From contig CANIBP010000024.1 in the NCBI GenBank assembly GCA_947466075.1, forward strand, positions 1 through 64,000: a stretch of 64,000 nucleotides of DNA, given 5' to 3'. This DNA comes from Verrucomicrobiaceae bacterium. GTDB taxonomy: Bacteria > Verrucomicrobiota > Verrucomicrobiia > Verrucomicrobiales > Verrucomicrobiaceae. Of the stretch, positions 35,620 through 44,515 are shown piece by piece (within the stretch, counting starts at the first letter, position 1; each line of letters begins with the position of its first letter). Below the pieces are notes generated by a model, which saw only the letters and a program-made list of their open reading frames with translations, was not told the DNA's origin and searched no databases. Position numbers and translations under genes: made by a program.

Positions 35620-35989
35620 ATGGGTCAAGAAAGCCGAAGCGGACTTTGTCACCGCGCTGGTGCTGTCACGTCGGCGCAAAGTCACCCTGTACGACCAGGT
35701 TTGTTTTCACTGCCAGCAAAGTGCCGAGAAATACCTCAAGGCCCGTATTGATGAAGCAGGCATTCGCTGCCCTAGGACGCACGACCTCGACGACCTGCTG
35801 GACCTGACCCTGCCTGCCGAGCCGTTGTGGGCCGCAATGCGGCCCGCTCTGGTCAGCCTTTCGGACTACGCCGTGGAGTTTCGCTATCCGGGCAACGAGG
35901 CCATACAGCAGGATGCAAAATCTGCCTTGAAGGACGCCCGCATGGTCCGCAGAGAAGTGCGTGCCGCACTCGGACTGCCCATGAGCTGA
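35600..35989 (+). CDS. HEPN domain protein (pair with nucleotidyltransferase)
   Basis: A 129-residue helical protein. VKKAEADFVTALVLSR, QVCFHCQQSAEKYLKARIDEAG and THDLDDLLDLTLP are the HEPN landmarks. RCPRTH gives an Rx4H spacing, as in HEPN RNases, but in this subgroup the residue pair is not always catalytic, so RNase activity is not claimed. Pairing with the MNT gene upstream suggests a type VII-like or otherwise coupled toxin-antitoxin or stress module. The stop lies two bases before the end of the NusG-like gene on the other strand. Confidence 0.85.
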   Translation: MKPSTLEWVKKAEADFVTALVLSRRRKVTLYDQVCFHCQQSAEKYLKARIDEAGIRCPRTHDLDDLLDLTLPAEPLWAAMRPALVSLSDYAVEFRYPGNEAIQQDAKSALKDARMVRREVRAALGLPMS

Positions 35990-35990
35990 A

Positions 35991-36539
35991 TCACCGTGCC
36001 GCCATCACTGCACGCGGTTTGTGCTCGGTGAGAATTTTTGACATTGGCACTTCCACCGCATTTTCCCGGCCCAGGAACTCCAGCAGGATGCGCACACGAT
36101 CAACGCCGCTCAGCATCGCGTTCACGATGCCCTTCAGCCCGCGCATCGGTCCCTCGGTCAGTTCCACGATGTCACCGACCTTCACGCCGACCTCCACCTC
36201 ACAAATCTCCACGTCCTTCATCTCCGTTTTCAGCTCTGCAATCGCCTTGTCCGGCACGGAGGTGAGGTTGCCGCCGAAATCGACCACGCGGATGACGCTC
36301 TGCGAGTAGTTCACCGCCCGCATCGACTCGGCGGGGATGAAGCGCGCAAAAAAGTAGCTCGGAAACAGCGCCTCGATGAACCACACCTTCCCCCGCCGTG
36401 TGTTCTTCTGGAAGCGGATGCGCGGGCAGTAGGTCTCCACGCCCTCCAGGCCCGCCATCAGCCCTGCGGCGATGTGCTCGCACTTCGGACGGGTGTGGAC
36501 GACGTACCATGCCGGGATGTTTTCTTTTTTCTCTTTCAT
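35991..36539 (-). CDS. NusG/RfaH-like transcription elongation factor
   Basis: From ATG 36539 it has 182 residues. The NGN domain opens WYVVHTRPKCEHIAA and includes ETYCPRIRF and EALFPSYFFARF. A C-terminal KOW domain follows (VGDIVELTEGPMRGLKGIVNAML). The Arg-rich RGKVWFIEA region is in the place where RfaH-type proteins differ from housekeeping NusG. It is not next to secE/rpl genes, so it is likely a specialised paralogue of the RfaH/LoaP/UpxY type. It diverges from a membrane protein and GT9, which suggests polysaccharide control. That target is inference. Confidence 0.82.
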   Translation of the reverse strand: MKEKKENIPAWYVVHTRPKCEHIAAGLMAGLEGVETYCPRIRFQKNTRRGKVWFIEALFPSYFFARFIPAESMRAVNYSQSVIRVVDFGGNLTSVPDKAIAELKTEMKDVEICEVEVGVKVGDIVELTEGPMRGLKGIVNAMLSGVDRVRILLEFLGRENAVEVPMSKILTEHKPRAVMAAR

Positions 36540-36666
36540 GCGGGGCTGCCCCCAAACTGTCTCTTCACACCGCTTGGGCAACCTCAATCCTCCCGCAGGA
36601 ACATCGCGTTTGCGCATTTGGGCGGTCTGCGCCACCTATGCGCCCGTTTTCCCCTGCTCACAGCGC

Positions 36667-37257
36667 ATGTTTGCCGATCTCTACGACTATCTCTACCATC
36701 AGTCTCCCACCGGCGGCATTCCGCTCAAGGGAACCGGCATCGTCGTAGCGCTGGCACTCATCGTGGCCCACGGCTGGGCGCTGAAAAATTCCGCCAAGAC
36801 CCAGGCCTTCCTCAAATCCTTTCCCCGCACCTACAAATGGGGCGTGATCCTGCTCTCGATTGATTTCCTCTGGAGCGTCTTCGCTCTCTCCAACATGGAC
36901 ATGGGAGAATTCTTCCACATGCGCAACACCTTCATCATGATCGTTGCCGGCGGATTCGTGGCCGTGTTGATCTATGTGAAGGAATTTCTCGCCGTGCGCG
37001 CGCTGGGTTCGCTCATGCTGCTGGTCGCCGGCCCAGTTTTGACGGCAGCCTTCCTTCAACCGCAAACCAGCCGTCTGCTGCTGCCCATCCTGGCCTACGC
37101 CTGGATCATTGTCGGCATGTACTTCATCGGCATGCCATTCCTGATGCGTGACTGGATCAATTGGCTCCTCGCCAAGCCGCAGCGCTGGAAACTGGCGGTG
37201 TATTCCGGCATCGCCTACGGCGCGGTGCTGCTCGCCGCCGCGATTCTGTTGTACTGA
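36667..37257 (+). CDS. six-helix membrane protein, unknown function
   Basis: From ATG 36667 the product has 196 residues and about six membrane segments, such as GIVVALALIVAHGWALK, WGVILLSIDFLWSVFAL, FIMIVAGGFVAVLIYV and LPILAYAWIIVGMYFIG. Few charged residues lie inside the helices. Its TGA stop shares its last base with the ATG of the GT9 gene, so the two are translated together. Family not recognised. A longer frame to 36472 overlaps the divergent NusG-like gene and is rejected. Confidence 0.75.
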   Translation: MFADLYDYLYHQSPTGGIPLKGTGIVVALALIVAHGWALKNSAKTQAFLKSFPRTYKWGVILLSIDFLWSVFALSNMDMGEFFHMRNTFIMIVAGGFVAVLIYVKEFLAVRALGSLMLLVAGPVLTAAFLQPQTSRLLLPILAYAWIIVGMYFIGMPFLMRDWINWLLAKPQRWKLAVYSGIAYGAVLLAAAILLY

Positions 37258-38150
37258 TGAAGCCCCAGCCCCGCGTTCTCGTCATTCGTGGCGGTGCGAT
37301 TGGCGATTTCATCCTCACGCTGCCCGCCATCCGCCTGCTGCGCGAAACCATCGCTGGCTGCCATCTTGAAGTCATCGGCTATCCTTCCATCGCCGAACTC
37401 GCACGCACTGCTGGACTCGCCGATTCCGTCCGCAGCCTCGAACATCGCACCATGGCTCCGCTGTTCGCCAAAACGGCACCTATCGACGAAGTGCTCGCCG
37501 AGCATGTGAGTAGCTTCAATCTCGTCGTCAGCTTCCTTTACGATCCCGACGGCCTCTTTCGCGCCAGCATGGAACGTGTCGGCGTCAAAACGCTCATCGA
37601 ATGCTCACCGCTGGTGCAAAACGATGGCCTACACGCGTCAAAACAACTCGCAAAGGGCCTGGAGAAGCTCGCCATGTTCTTGGAAGATGATCTTCTTCAG
37701 AAGCCGCTCTTCCCTGCCAGCGCAGAACGATCGCCCAAAATCATCATCCATCCCGGCAGCGGCTCGGAGAAGAAAAACTGGCCGCTAGAACACTGGCTAA
37801 GGCTCGCCGATGAACTGATTGGCCATGAGTTCATTTTCATCACCGGCGAAGCCGAAGAAGCCCGTGGCGTGAAGATTCCAAAGCACACCCACTGGCATTC
37901 GCTGCCGCTTTCTGAACTCGCCTCTCGCCTCACCACTTGTTCAGCTTTTCTCGGTCACGACAGTGGTATTTCACATCTCGCCGCAGCGTGCGGTGTGCCT
38001 TCGCTGCTGCTCTTTGGCCCAACAGATCCGGCGATTTGGGCACCGCCGCAGCCTTGGGTGCAGATTTTACGTGAAGAAAGTCATGATTTGTCAGCGCTGT
38101 CTTATGAGCGGGTGAAATTGGCCGTCACACAAGTTGTGTCAAAATCGTAG
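37257..38150 (+). CDS. glycosyltransferase family 9 (heptosyltransferase-like)
   Basis: A 297-residue protein. VLVIRGGAIGDFILTLPAIRLLRE is the classic GT9 N-terminus. IIIHPGSGSEKKNWPLEHW and FLGHDSGISHLAAACGVPSLLLFGPTDPAIWAPP are the sugar-nucleotide binding blocks. GT9 enzymes add heptoses to LPS core, so it probably acts on lipopolysaccharide at the inner-membrane face; the acceptor is unknown. It overlaps the upstream membrane protein gene by one base, and an adenylate-kinase-like gene follows after 19 bases. Confidence 0.87.
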   Translation: MKPQPRVLVIRGGAIGDFILTLPAIRLLRETIAGCHLEVIGYPSIAELARTAGLADSVRSLEHRTMAPLFAKTAPIDEVLAEHVSSFNLVVSFLYDPDGLFRASMERVGVKTLIECSPLVQNDGLHASKQLAKGLEKLAMFLEDDLLQKPLFPASAERSPKIIIHPGSGSEKKNWPLEHWLRLADELIGHEFIFITGEAEEARGVKIPKHTHWHSLPLSELASRLTTCSAFLGHDSGISHLAAACGVPSLLLFGPTDPAIWAPPQPWVQILREESHDLSALSYERVKLAVTQVVSKS

Positions 38151-38169
38151 CGTGTTAGCTTGCCCGCTC

Positions 38170-38805
38170 ATGTCCGACGATAAACAGCCCGCAAAATTTC
38201 GCACGTTCCTCATCCTTGGCGCTCCTGGCAGCGGCAAAGGCACGCAGGGCAAGGTGCTAGGTTCCATCCCGCGCTTTCATCATCTCGCCTGCGGCGATGT
38301 GTTTCGCTCACTCGATACCCGCACCGCACTTGGACAGAAGTTCGTCGAATACTCCAGCCGTGGCGAACTCGTGCCTGATGATGTGACTGTGCAGCTCTGG
38401 CGTGCAAACATCAAACAGCGCGTCGATTCGCATCAGTTCAAACCCGAGATCGACTTTCTGGTGCTCGACGGTATTCCCCGCAACGTCGATCAGGCCAAAT
38501 ACATGGAAGATGACATCGAAGTATTGAAGGTCTTCCATCTTTCATGTCCTGACCGCACCGAACTGGCCCGTCGTTTGCGCAAACGTGCGCTCAAGGACAA
38601 CCGCTTCGATGATGCGAACGAGATCGTCATTCAAAACCGCTTCGCCACTTACGAGGCCGAAACCAAGCCAATCCTTGATCACTACGCAGGCGATCGCATT
38701 GTCGATATCGATGCCAGCCAGTCTCCCGCCAAAGTGCTCTACGATATCATCGGCAGCGTCATGACGCTGGAAGCTTGGCGCGAACAGGAAAAGCTGCGGA
38801 TCTAA
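38170..38805 (+). CDS. adenylate kinase-like nucleoside monophosphate kinase
   Basis: 211 residues from ATG 38170. LGAPGSGKGTQGKVLGSI is the P loop, HLACGDVFRS the NMP-binding start, and VLDGIPRNVDQA replaces the usual FDGFPR. Between RRLRKRALKDNRFDD and the C-terminal helices there is no room for the long LID with its zinc or HP motifs, so it is a short-LID member. It should transfer phosphate from ATP to AMP or a related NMP. Whether it is the main Adk of the cell is unclear. Confidence 0.82.
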   Translation: MSDDKQPAKFRTFLILGAPGSGKGTQGKVLGSIPRFHHLACGDVFRSLDTRTALGQKFVEYSSRGELVPDDVTVQLWRANIKQRVDSHQFKPEIDFLVLDGIPRNVDQAKYMEDDIEVLKVFHLSCPDRTELARRLRKRALKDNRFDDANEIVIQNRFATYEAETKPILDHYAGDRIVDIDASQSPAKVLYDIIGSVMTLEAWREQEKLRI

Positions 38806-38812
38806 TGCGGCT

Positions 38813-39742
38813 ATGCGCGTCCTCTTCATCGGCACCGGCGACATAGGCCTTCCTTCCTTGGAATGGCTGCTCAACACACCGAAACATGAGGTTGTTGGAG
38901 TTGTCACGCAGCCGGACAAACCCGTGGGCCGCAAACAGGTGCTCACCCCGCCGCAAATCAAAGTGCGTGCGCTCAGCGCAGGCATTCAAGTCATCCAGCC
39001 GCCCAAGATTCGTCACGCCGTCGAAGAACTGAAAGCGTTCAACGCCGATGTGGCTGTTGTCGTCGCCTATGGCCAGATTTTATCACGCTCCGTGCTCAAC
39101 GTGCCAAAGTTCGGCTGCTTGAACATTCACGCGTCATTGCTGCCGCGTCATCGCGGTGCCGCACCCATCCAGGCCGCGATTCGTGATGGCGACGCTGAAA
39201 CCGGCGTCACCATCATGTTCATGGATGAAGGCCTCGATACCGGCGACATCCTGCTCATGCAGCGCCTGCCCATCACCGCTGATGACACTGGCGGCAGTCT
39301 GCATGATAAACTCGCGCAGCAAGCCCCCGCCGCGCTCGAAGCCGCACTCGATCTCCTCGCCGCAGGCAATCCGCCGCGCGAGAAACAAGACGACGCGAAA
39401 GCAACGCACGTTCGCAAACTCACTCGTCAAGATGGCCGCATCGACTGGACTCGTCCCGCCATCGAACTCGACCGCCTCATCCGCGCCTTCACACCTTGGC
39501 CCGGCACTTCGTGTATGCTCAAGGAGGCACAGATGAAGATTCATCGCGCTCAAATCATCCCGAATGCCGATGCCTGCCCTACACCTGGCACCATCGTCAA
39601 TGCGAATGCTGACGGCATCATCGTCAGTTGCGGCAGCGGCCTGCTAAACCTGCTCGAAGTCCAAATCGAAGGCGGCAGACGTTTGTCTGCCGCTGACTTC
39701 CTGCACGGGCACCCGCTTCAGGCGGGCGATGTGCTTTTGTGA
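38813..39742 (+). CDS. fmt: methionyl-tRNA formyltransferase
   Basis: Fmt adds the formyl group to initiator Met-tRNA using 10-formyl-THF. LFIGTGDIGLPSLEWL starts the Rossmann-like domain, LNIHASLLPRHRGAAPIQAAI holds the catalytic Asn-His, and MDEGLDTGDILL contains the Asp. The C-terminal OB-like domain runs to QAGDVLL. At 309 residues it is full length. Within its 3' end a perfect palindrome (39672-39693) codes for ordinary conserved residues. Confidence 0.95.
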   Translation: MRVLFIGTGDIGLPSLEWLLNTPKHEVVGVVTQPDKPVGRKQVLTPPQIKVRALSAGIQVIQPPKIRHAVEELKAFNADVAVVVAYGQILSRSVLNVPKFGCLNIHASLLPRHRGAAPIQAAIRDGDAETGVTIMFMDEGLDTGDILLMQRLPITADDTGGSLHDKLAQQAPAALEAALDLLAAGNPPREKQDDAKATHVRKLTRQDGRIDWTRPAIELDRLIRAFTPWPGTSCMLKEAQMKIHRAQIIPNADACPTPGTIVNANADGIIVSCGSGLLNLLEVQIEGGRRLSAADFLHGHPLQAGDVLL

Positions 39743-39748
39743 GAAGGA

Positions 39749-40945
39749 TTACTCCTGCAAGAAGACAAACACGCCCTTCTTGTTGCCGATGACGACGTCC
39801 ATCTTGCCGTCTTTGTTCACGTCGCCGGGAGTCACCTGTGTACCGACGCCGCTGTTGTCGTCGATTTGATGCGGGATCAACTGCGTGTTATTGCCATCGC
39901 GTTTGATCTCAAACCAGTAGAGCACCGGCGCTGCATTTGGCTCATCGTCTTTCAATGGGCCATGTGCCCAGCGGCGCTTGCCAGTAACGACATCCATCAC
40001 GCCGTCACCATTCATGTCAGCAAGTTGCATCGCGTGAAGCTGGCTGAACTTCACACCGACGGGGCTCTCTTCGACCGTGCTTCCCATTAATTTGTGCTCG
40101 GTGAAGGTGCCGTCTGCCGTCTGCTCGAACCAACCGAAACCGTAGCCATGTGCATCGTAGCCAGTGATCACATCATTGCGTCCGTCGCCATTCACATCAT
40201 AGACAAGCAGGAATGAGCCGCCGCGGCCACCAGCTACGGTGAAGAGCTGCGGGTGAAACGCCCAGTCGCTGTCGGCCTTCGTGTCCGCTGGTTGCTCACG
40301 CCAGCCTTCCTTATCGAGAATGTCAGGACGACCGTCGCCATTCACATCACCGACGCCGTAGCCGTGAGTGTATTTGAAATACTTCTTGTCGTTTTCCGGT
40401 GACTTGGGCGTGATCGGACGAAAGCGGGCTTTGCCAAAGGGGTTCTTCCAGTCGATCTCCGCATAACCGAGCTGACCACCGGTGTGGCAGACGACTTCGG
40501 GCTTTCCATCACCGTTCACGTCTTTGAAATCGGGCGATTCATTGTCCGTGACATCAAAGATGGTGTGCCGCGTCCATTCACCGCCTTTGTTCTGCGGATT
40601 CTCAAACACCCACGTTTCCTTGCCCGGCCAAGAGTAAGCCAGGATGTCGCTCCAACCGTCGGCGTTGAAATCATACGTGTAGGTCAGGAAGAAGTCGCTG
40701 TAGCCCTTCGCCGGATCGTACGGCTCCTTTTCGAACTTCGGCGCGAACTCGACGCGTTCCTTGAACTCCGGCCCCTTCCAGATGAAACGGCCCGAGCAGA
40801 TGTCGTTGTTCCCGTCGTGGTCGAAATCCGCAAAATGAGCACCTTCAGCGACGAATTCCTCGTTCAGCGTAAACTTTTTGAACTTCAAATCAGCGGCGCT
40901 CAGCGGTAGCGCAATCAAGAGAGTGGAAATGAGCAGTTTGGTCAT
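39749..40945 (-). CDS. secreted FG-GAP/VCBS repeat protein
   Basis: From ATG 40945 the protein has 398 residues with a signal peptide (MTKLLISTLLIALPLSAAD). At least five calcium-binding-like loops of the type D-x-N-G-D-G-x-x-D appear, such as DVNGDGKPEVV, DVNGDGRPDIL, DVNGDGRNDVI, DMNGDGVMDVV and DVNKDGKMDVV. They build a seven-bladed propeller of the FG-GAP/integrin-alpha kind. Typical of Verrucomicrobial exported proteins, function unassigned. It diverges from the large cytochrome-type gene with 155 bases between. Confidence 0.88.
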   Translation of the reverse strand: MTKLLISTLLIALPLSAADLKFKKFTLNEEFVAEGAHFADFDHDGNNDICSGRFIWKGPEFKERVEFAPKFEKEPYDPAKGYSDFFLTYTYDFNADGWSDILAYSWPGKETWVFENPQNKGGEWTRHTIFDVTDNESPDFKDVNGDGKPEVVCHTGGQLGYAEIDWKNPFGKARFRPITPKSPENDKKYFKYTHGYGVGDVNGDGRPDILDKEGWREQPADTKADSDWAFHPQLFTVAGGRGGSFLLVYDVNGDGRNDVITGYDAHGYGFGWFEQTADGTFTEHKLMGSTVEESPVGVKFSQLHAMQLADMNGDGVMDVVTGKRRWAHGPLKDDEPNAAPVLYWFEIKRDGNNTQLIPHQIDDNSGVGTQVTPGDVNKDGKMDVVIGNKKGVFVFLQE

Positions 40946-41100
40946 GGTGGTTGGCAGGGAACAGCGCGAAGGCGAATGATCTTGCAAAGATCAAGCAAGC
41001 CGTGCCTTCAGAAGCCTCATTCCTACCTGTAAGGTGGCACGTTCACTGCGCGTTTGGTTTTGGAGCTTGTCATTTCAAATGCGAAGCTCCGAACCCCCAC

Positions 41101-44100
41101 ATGACCCTGCGTTTCCAGTTTCCCTTTCTCGTTTTGGGCGGCCTTGCCGTCGCCTGTCCGTTCGTCTCAGCGGCGGACACGTTTCCGCCGGATCAGATCG
41201 AGTTTTTTGAGAAGAACGTCCGCCCCGTGCTCGCGGAGCGCTGCTACGAGTGCCATGGCGCACACAAGCATCAAAACGGCCTGCGACTCGATTCACGTGC
41301 TGCTGTCATTCGCGGCAGTGATTACGGCAAAGTCGTTGAACCGGGCAATCCGAGCGCCAGCAAGCTGATCAAGGCCATCAATCACGTCGCTGGGGTCGAA
41401 GCGATGCCGAAGAAGGGCGACAAGCTGCCTGCACCGCAAATCGCTGCGCTGGAACAATGGATCAGCATGGGTGTGCCCTGGCCCGCCGAGAAAGAAGTGG
41501 CCGATCATTCCGCACCCAAAGCGGATCCCATGCAGCATTGGGCGTTCAAGCCAGTGCAAAAGCCTGCACTGGCCGCCGGCTTCAACGGCAATCCTATTGA
41601 TGCTTTCGTCGGTGCGAAGCTGAAAGCCGCAGGACTTGATTTCGCTGCGCCAGCCGATCCATCTACGATCACACGTCGCCTTTACCTCACGCTGACTGGC
41701 CTTCCTCCAACTTTTGCGGACTTGCAAAAAAAACGCGACCCACAGTCCGTGATCAATGAACTCCTCGCCACATCCGCCTACGGCGAGCGCTGGGCACGCG
41801 TGTGGCTTGATGTCGTGCGTTATGCCGACACCAACGGCTATCAGGTGGCTGGCCGCAGCAATTTCTACCCTTACGCCTACACGTATCGCGATTGGATCGT
41901 GAAATCGCTCAATGAAGATATGCCGTATGATCAATTCGTGAGCTATCAGCTCGCTGCTGACCGCATTACTTCTGCCACACCGAATTCACCGCATCTCGCA
42001 GCGCTGGGTTTCTACAATGTCGGCGAGCGCTTCATCAATGATCGTGTGCTCATTACCGATGACCGCATTGATGTCGTGGGACGAGGCTTGCTGGGCCTCA
42101 CCATCGGCTGCGCTCGTTGCCACGATCACAAGTTCGACCCGATTCCCAGCCGCGATTACTACGCGATGTATAGCATCTTCAACAGCACTGATGAGCCTGA
42201 GGAACCTGCGATGCCCATCATTGGCAAGACGGGCGATGCCAAGCAAGCCGCCGACTACGAAGTCAAGGTCGCTGAGATCACCAAGAAGGCGCTCGACTTC
42301 AAAAAGAAGGTGTATGACGAGCTGCGTTCTCCTGAGCAACTCGCCAGCTATCTCGCCTTCGCGCAGGAATCGCAAAACATGGATAAAGATGCTGCGTTTC
42401 GTGGTCGCGCCGGTCAACTCAAGCTGCGCGATAACGTCGCCTTCAAGTGGAAGAGCTTTTTGAAGCGCTATGCGCTGGCAGCGAAGCCGCATCCAGCCTT
42501 TGTCGCGTGGAAACGGTATGCTGAAGCCAAGCCCGAGCAATTCGCCGCCATCGCTCAAGAAATCGTGAAGCCGGAGGCAGGCAGCGATGCCATCATCGCT
42601 GCCGAGATTGCCAAAGCATCGCCCAAATCGCTCCAAGACGTTGCCACGTGCTACGGTCGCCTTTTTGCCGAAGGAAAAATCGACGCGAAGCTCATGCAGG
42701 ACCCGCTCTGCCCGCTGTCAGTGCCTGCGGAACAAATGGACGGCTTCTTCACGCGCAAAGATCGCGATGTCGTCGTCAAAAACGAAAACGAGCGCACCAA
42801 GCTCGACAGCACGCATCCTGGAGCACCACCGCGTGCGATGGTCTTGCTCGACAAGCCGAAGCCGCAGGACGGTCGCATCTTCGTGCGCGGCAATCCCGCA
42901 CGCCAAGGCGATCCGGCACCACGTGCATGGCTCACCATGTTCGGCGGCGAAAAATTCACCGATGGCAGCGGTCGCCTCGAACTTGCGCAGCACATCGCCA
43001 GCAAAAACAACCCGCTCACCGCACGCGTCATCGTGAACCGCGTGTGGATGCAGCACTTCGGCAGGCCGCTGGTTTCGCAGCCCAGCGACTTCGGCGTGCA
43101 GACACCCAAGCCCATACAGGCTGAGTTGCTCGACTATCTTGCCGCCACCTTCATGGAAAATGGCTGGAGCTTGAAGAAGCTCCACACGCTCATCCTCACC
43201 AGCCGCACCTATCAGCAAAGTAGCCACGCCACGCCGGACAAGCTCACGAAAGATGCTGAGAACGACCTGCTGAGCCGCTTCAATCGCCAGCGCCTCGATT
43301 ATGAAACGATGCGCGATGCCATCCTTGCTGTCACCGGTGAATTGGATGCCGCCAAGCAAGGCGGACGAGCCATCGAATTAGACGCCAAGGACGTCGACAC
43401 GCGCCGCACGCTTTACCTCAAAGTGGACCGCTACGATCAGGCCAGCGTGCCTGCGATGTTCGACTTCGCCAATCCCGACGGCCACAGCCCGCAGCGCTTC
43501 AACACCACCGTGCCGCAGCAGGCGCTGTTCCTGATGAACAGCCCCTTCATGCGCGCCCGTGCCGATGCTGTCGCCAAAGCCACGCCGCTCGCCGGCACCA
43601 CACTCGATTCCGAGGCCATCCGCGCCATGTATCACCGCATTCTCGCGCGTGATCCGCGTCCTGATGAAGTCGAACTCGCCAATCGCTTCGCTGCGGCTGC
43701 CACCGCACTCAATGCAGAGAAGCCGTTTCGCTGGAGCTACGGCACATTGAAACTCTCGCTCATGCCCGATGGCAAACCGGCCTTCAGCGACTTCAAACCC
43801 TTCGAAAACCTCACGGAACGTGGCGGTGGCACGCAGAAAATGTGGAGCCACACCGGAAAAATTCCTGATCCCACATGGGCTTATGCAAACTGGGCCAATT
43901 ACGGCGGACATGCAGGCTCCAAAGAAGTCATGGTGACCGCTCGCTGGCATGCGCCTGCGGATTTGCACATCCTGATCGACGGCGTCTTGAGTCGCGGAAG
44001 CGATCAAGGCAATGGCGTGCGTGGTTGGATTCACAGCAGCCGCACCGGCATTTTGGCCGAGCGCTTGGTCACTCCGAAAAATAAGAAGGAGAACATTCAA

Positions 44101-44349
44101 ACCCACGCCGACGTGAAGCGCGGCGACATCATCAGCTTCATCGTTTCCAGCGAAAACGACACCAACAGCGACAGCTTCGACTGGCAGCCCACCATCAGCC
44201 GAGCTGACAACAGCGAACTACTTACCAACGCCAAAACCGACTTCTGCGGTTCCGACCGCTGGCCCCTTGGCCGTCAGAAATCGCAAAGCCCGCTCAGCCA
44301 GCTCGCGCAGGTGCTGCTGATGAGCAACGAGTTCATGTTCGTGGATTAA
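41101..44349 (+). CDS. secreted PSCyt1/DUF1549/DUF1553 protein
   Basis: 1082 residues from ATG 41101, with signal peptide (MTLRFQFPFLVLGGLAVACP). The planctomycete cytochrome c-like domain has CYECHGAHKHQNGLRLDS, with a CxxCH haem motif. DUF1549 follows (ARVWLDVVRYADTNGYQ, DRIDVVGRGLLGLTIGCARCHDHKFDPI), then DUF1553 (LTARVIVNRVWMQHFGRPLV, SRTYQQSSHATP, FNTTVPQQALFLMN). Near the C-terminus a beta-rich insert (about 890-1020) breaks the DUF1553 end. Members usually pair with a DUF1501 gene; here none adjoins. Probable role in periplasmic polymer processing; this is inference. Confidence 0.9.
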   Translation: MTLRFQFPFLVLGGLAVACPFVSAADTFPPDQIEFFEKNVRPVLAERCYECHGAHKHQNGLRLDSRAAVIRGSDYGKVVEPGNPSASKLIKAINHVAGVEAMPKKGDKLPAPQIAALEQWISMGVPWPAEKEVADHSAPKADPMQHWAFKPVQKPALAAGFNGNPIDAFVGAKLKAAGLDFAAPADPSTITRRLYLTLTGLPPTFADLQKKRDPQSVINELLATSAYGERWARVWLDVVRYADTNGYQVAGRSNFYPYAYTYRDWIVKSLNEDMPYDQFVSYQLAADRITSATPNSPHLAALGFYNVGERFINDRVLITDDRIDVVGRGLLGLTIGCARCHDHKFDPIPSRDYYAMYSIFNSTDEPEEPAMPIIGKTGDAKQAADYEVKVAEITKKALDFKKKVYDELRSPEQLASYLAFAQESQNMDKDAAFRGRAGQLKLRDNVAFKWKSFLKRYALAAKPHPAFVAWKRYAEAKPEQFAAIAQEIVKPEAGSDAIIAAEIAKASPKSLQDVATCYGRLFAEGKIDAKLMQDPLCPLSVPAEQMDGFFTRKDRDVVVKNENERTKLDSTHPGAPPRAMVLLDKPKPQDGRIFVRGNPARQGDPAPRAWLTMFGGEKFTDGSGRLELAQHIASKNNPLTARVIVNRVWMQHFGRPLVSQPSDFGVQTPKPIQAELLDYLAATFMENGWSLKKLHTLILTSRTYQQSSHATPDKLTKDAENDLLSRFNRQRLDYETMRDAILAVTGELDAAKQGGRAIELDAKDVDTRRTLYLKVDRYDQASVPAMFDFANPDGHSPQRFNTTVPQQALFLMNSPFMRARADAVAKATPLAGTTLDSEAIRAMYHRILARDPRPDEVELANRFAAAATALNAEKPFRWSYGTLKLSLMPDGKPAFSDFKPFENLTERGGGTQKMWSHTGKIPDPTWAYANWANYGGHAGSKEVMVTARWHAPADLHILIDGVLSRGSDQGNGVRGWIHSSRTGILAERLVTPKNKKENIQTHADVKRGDIISFIVSSENDTNSDSFDWQPTISRADNSELLTNAKTDFCGSDRWPLGRQKSQSPLSQLAQVLLMSNEFMFVD

Positions 44350-44515
44350 AGTCGTTGGTAACATTGGCTGCGTTTAGGCTTCATGTTTCCGATGAAATCG
44401 CTGCTCCGCGCCACAGCCATCGTTTCATCTCTCGGGTTTGCGCATGGGGCCTGAGTCGAATCTGCCACATAGAGAATCTTGATCCATCTCCCATGAGGCT
44501 TGAATCGGTGTGTCT

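Noticed and set aside
39672..39693. Perfect palindrome gcggcagac-gttt-gtctgccgc as a third copy of the stop-to-stop repeat
   Set aside because: It lies within fmt and codes for residues that are normal in the family; its arms lack the cactcctg core.
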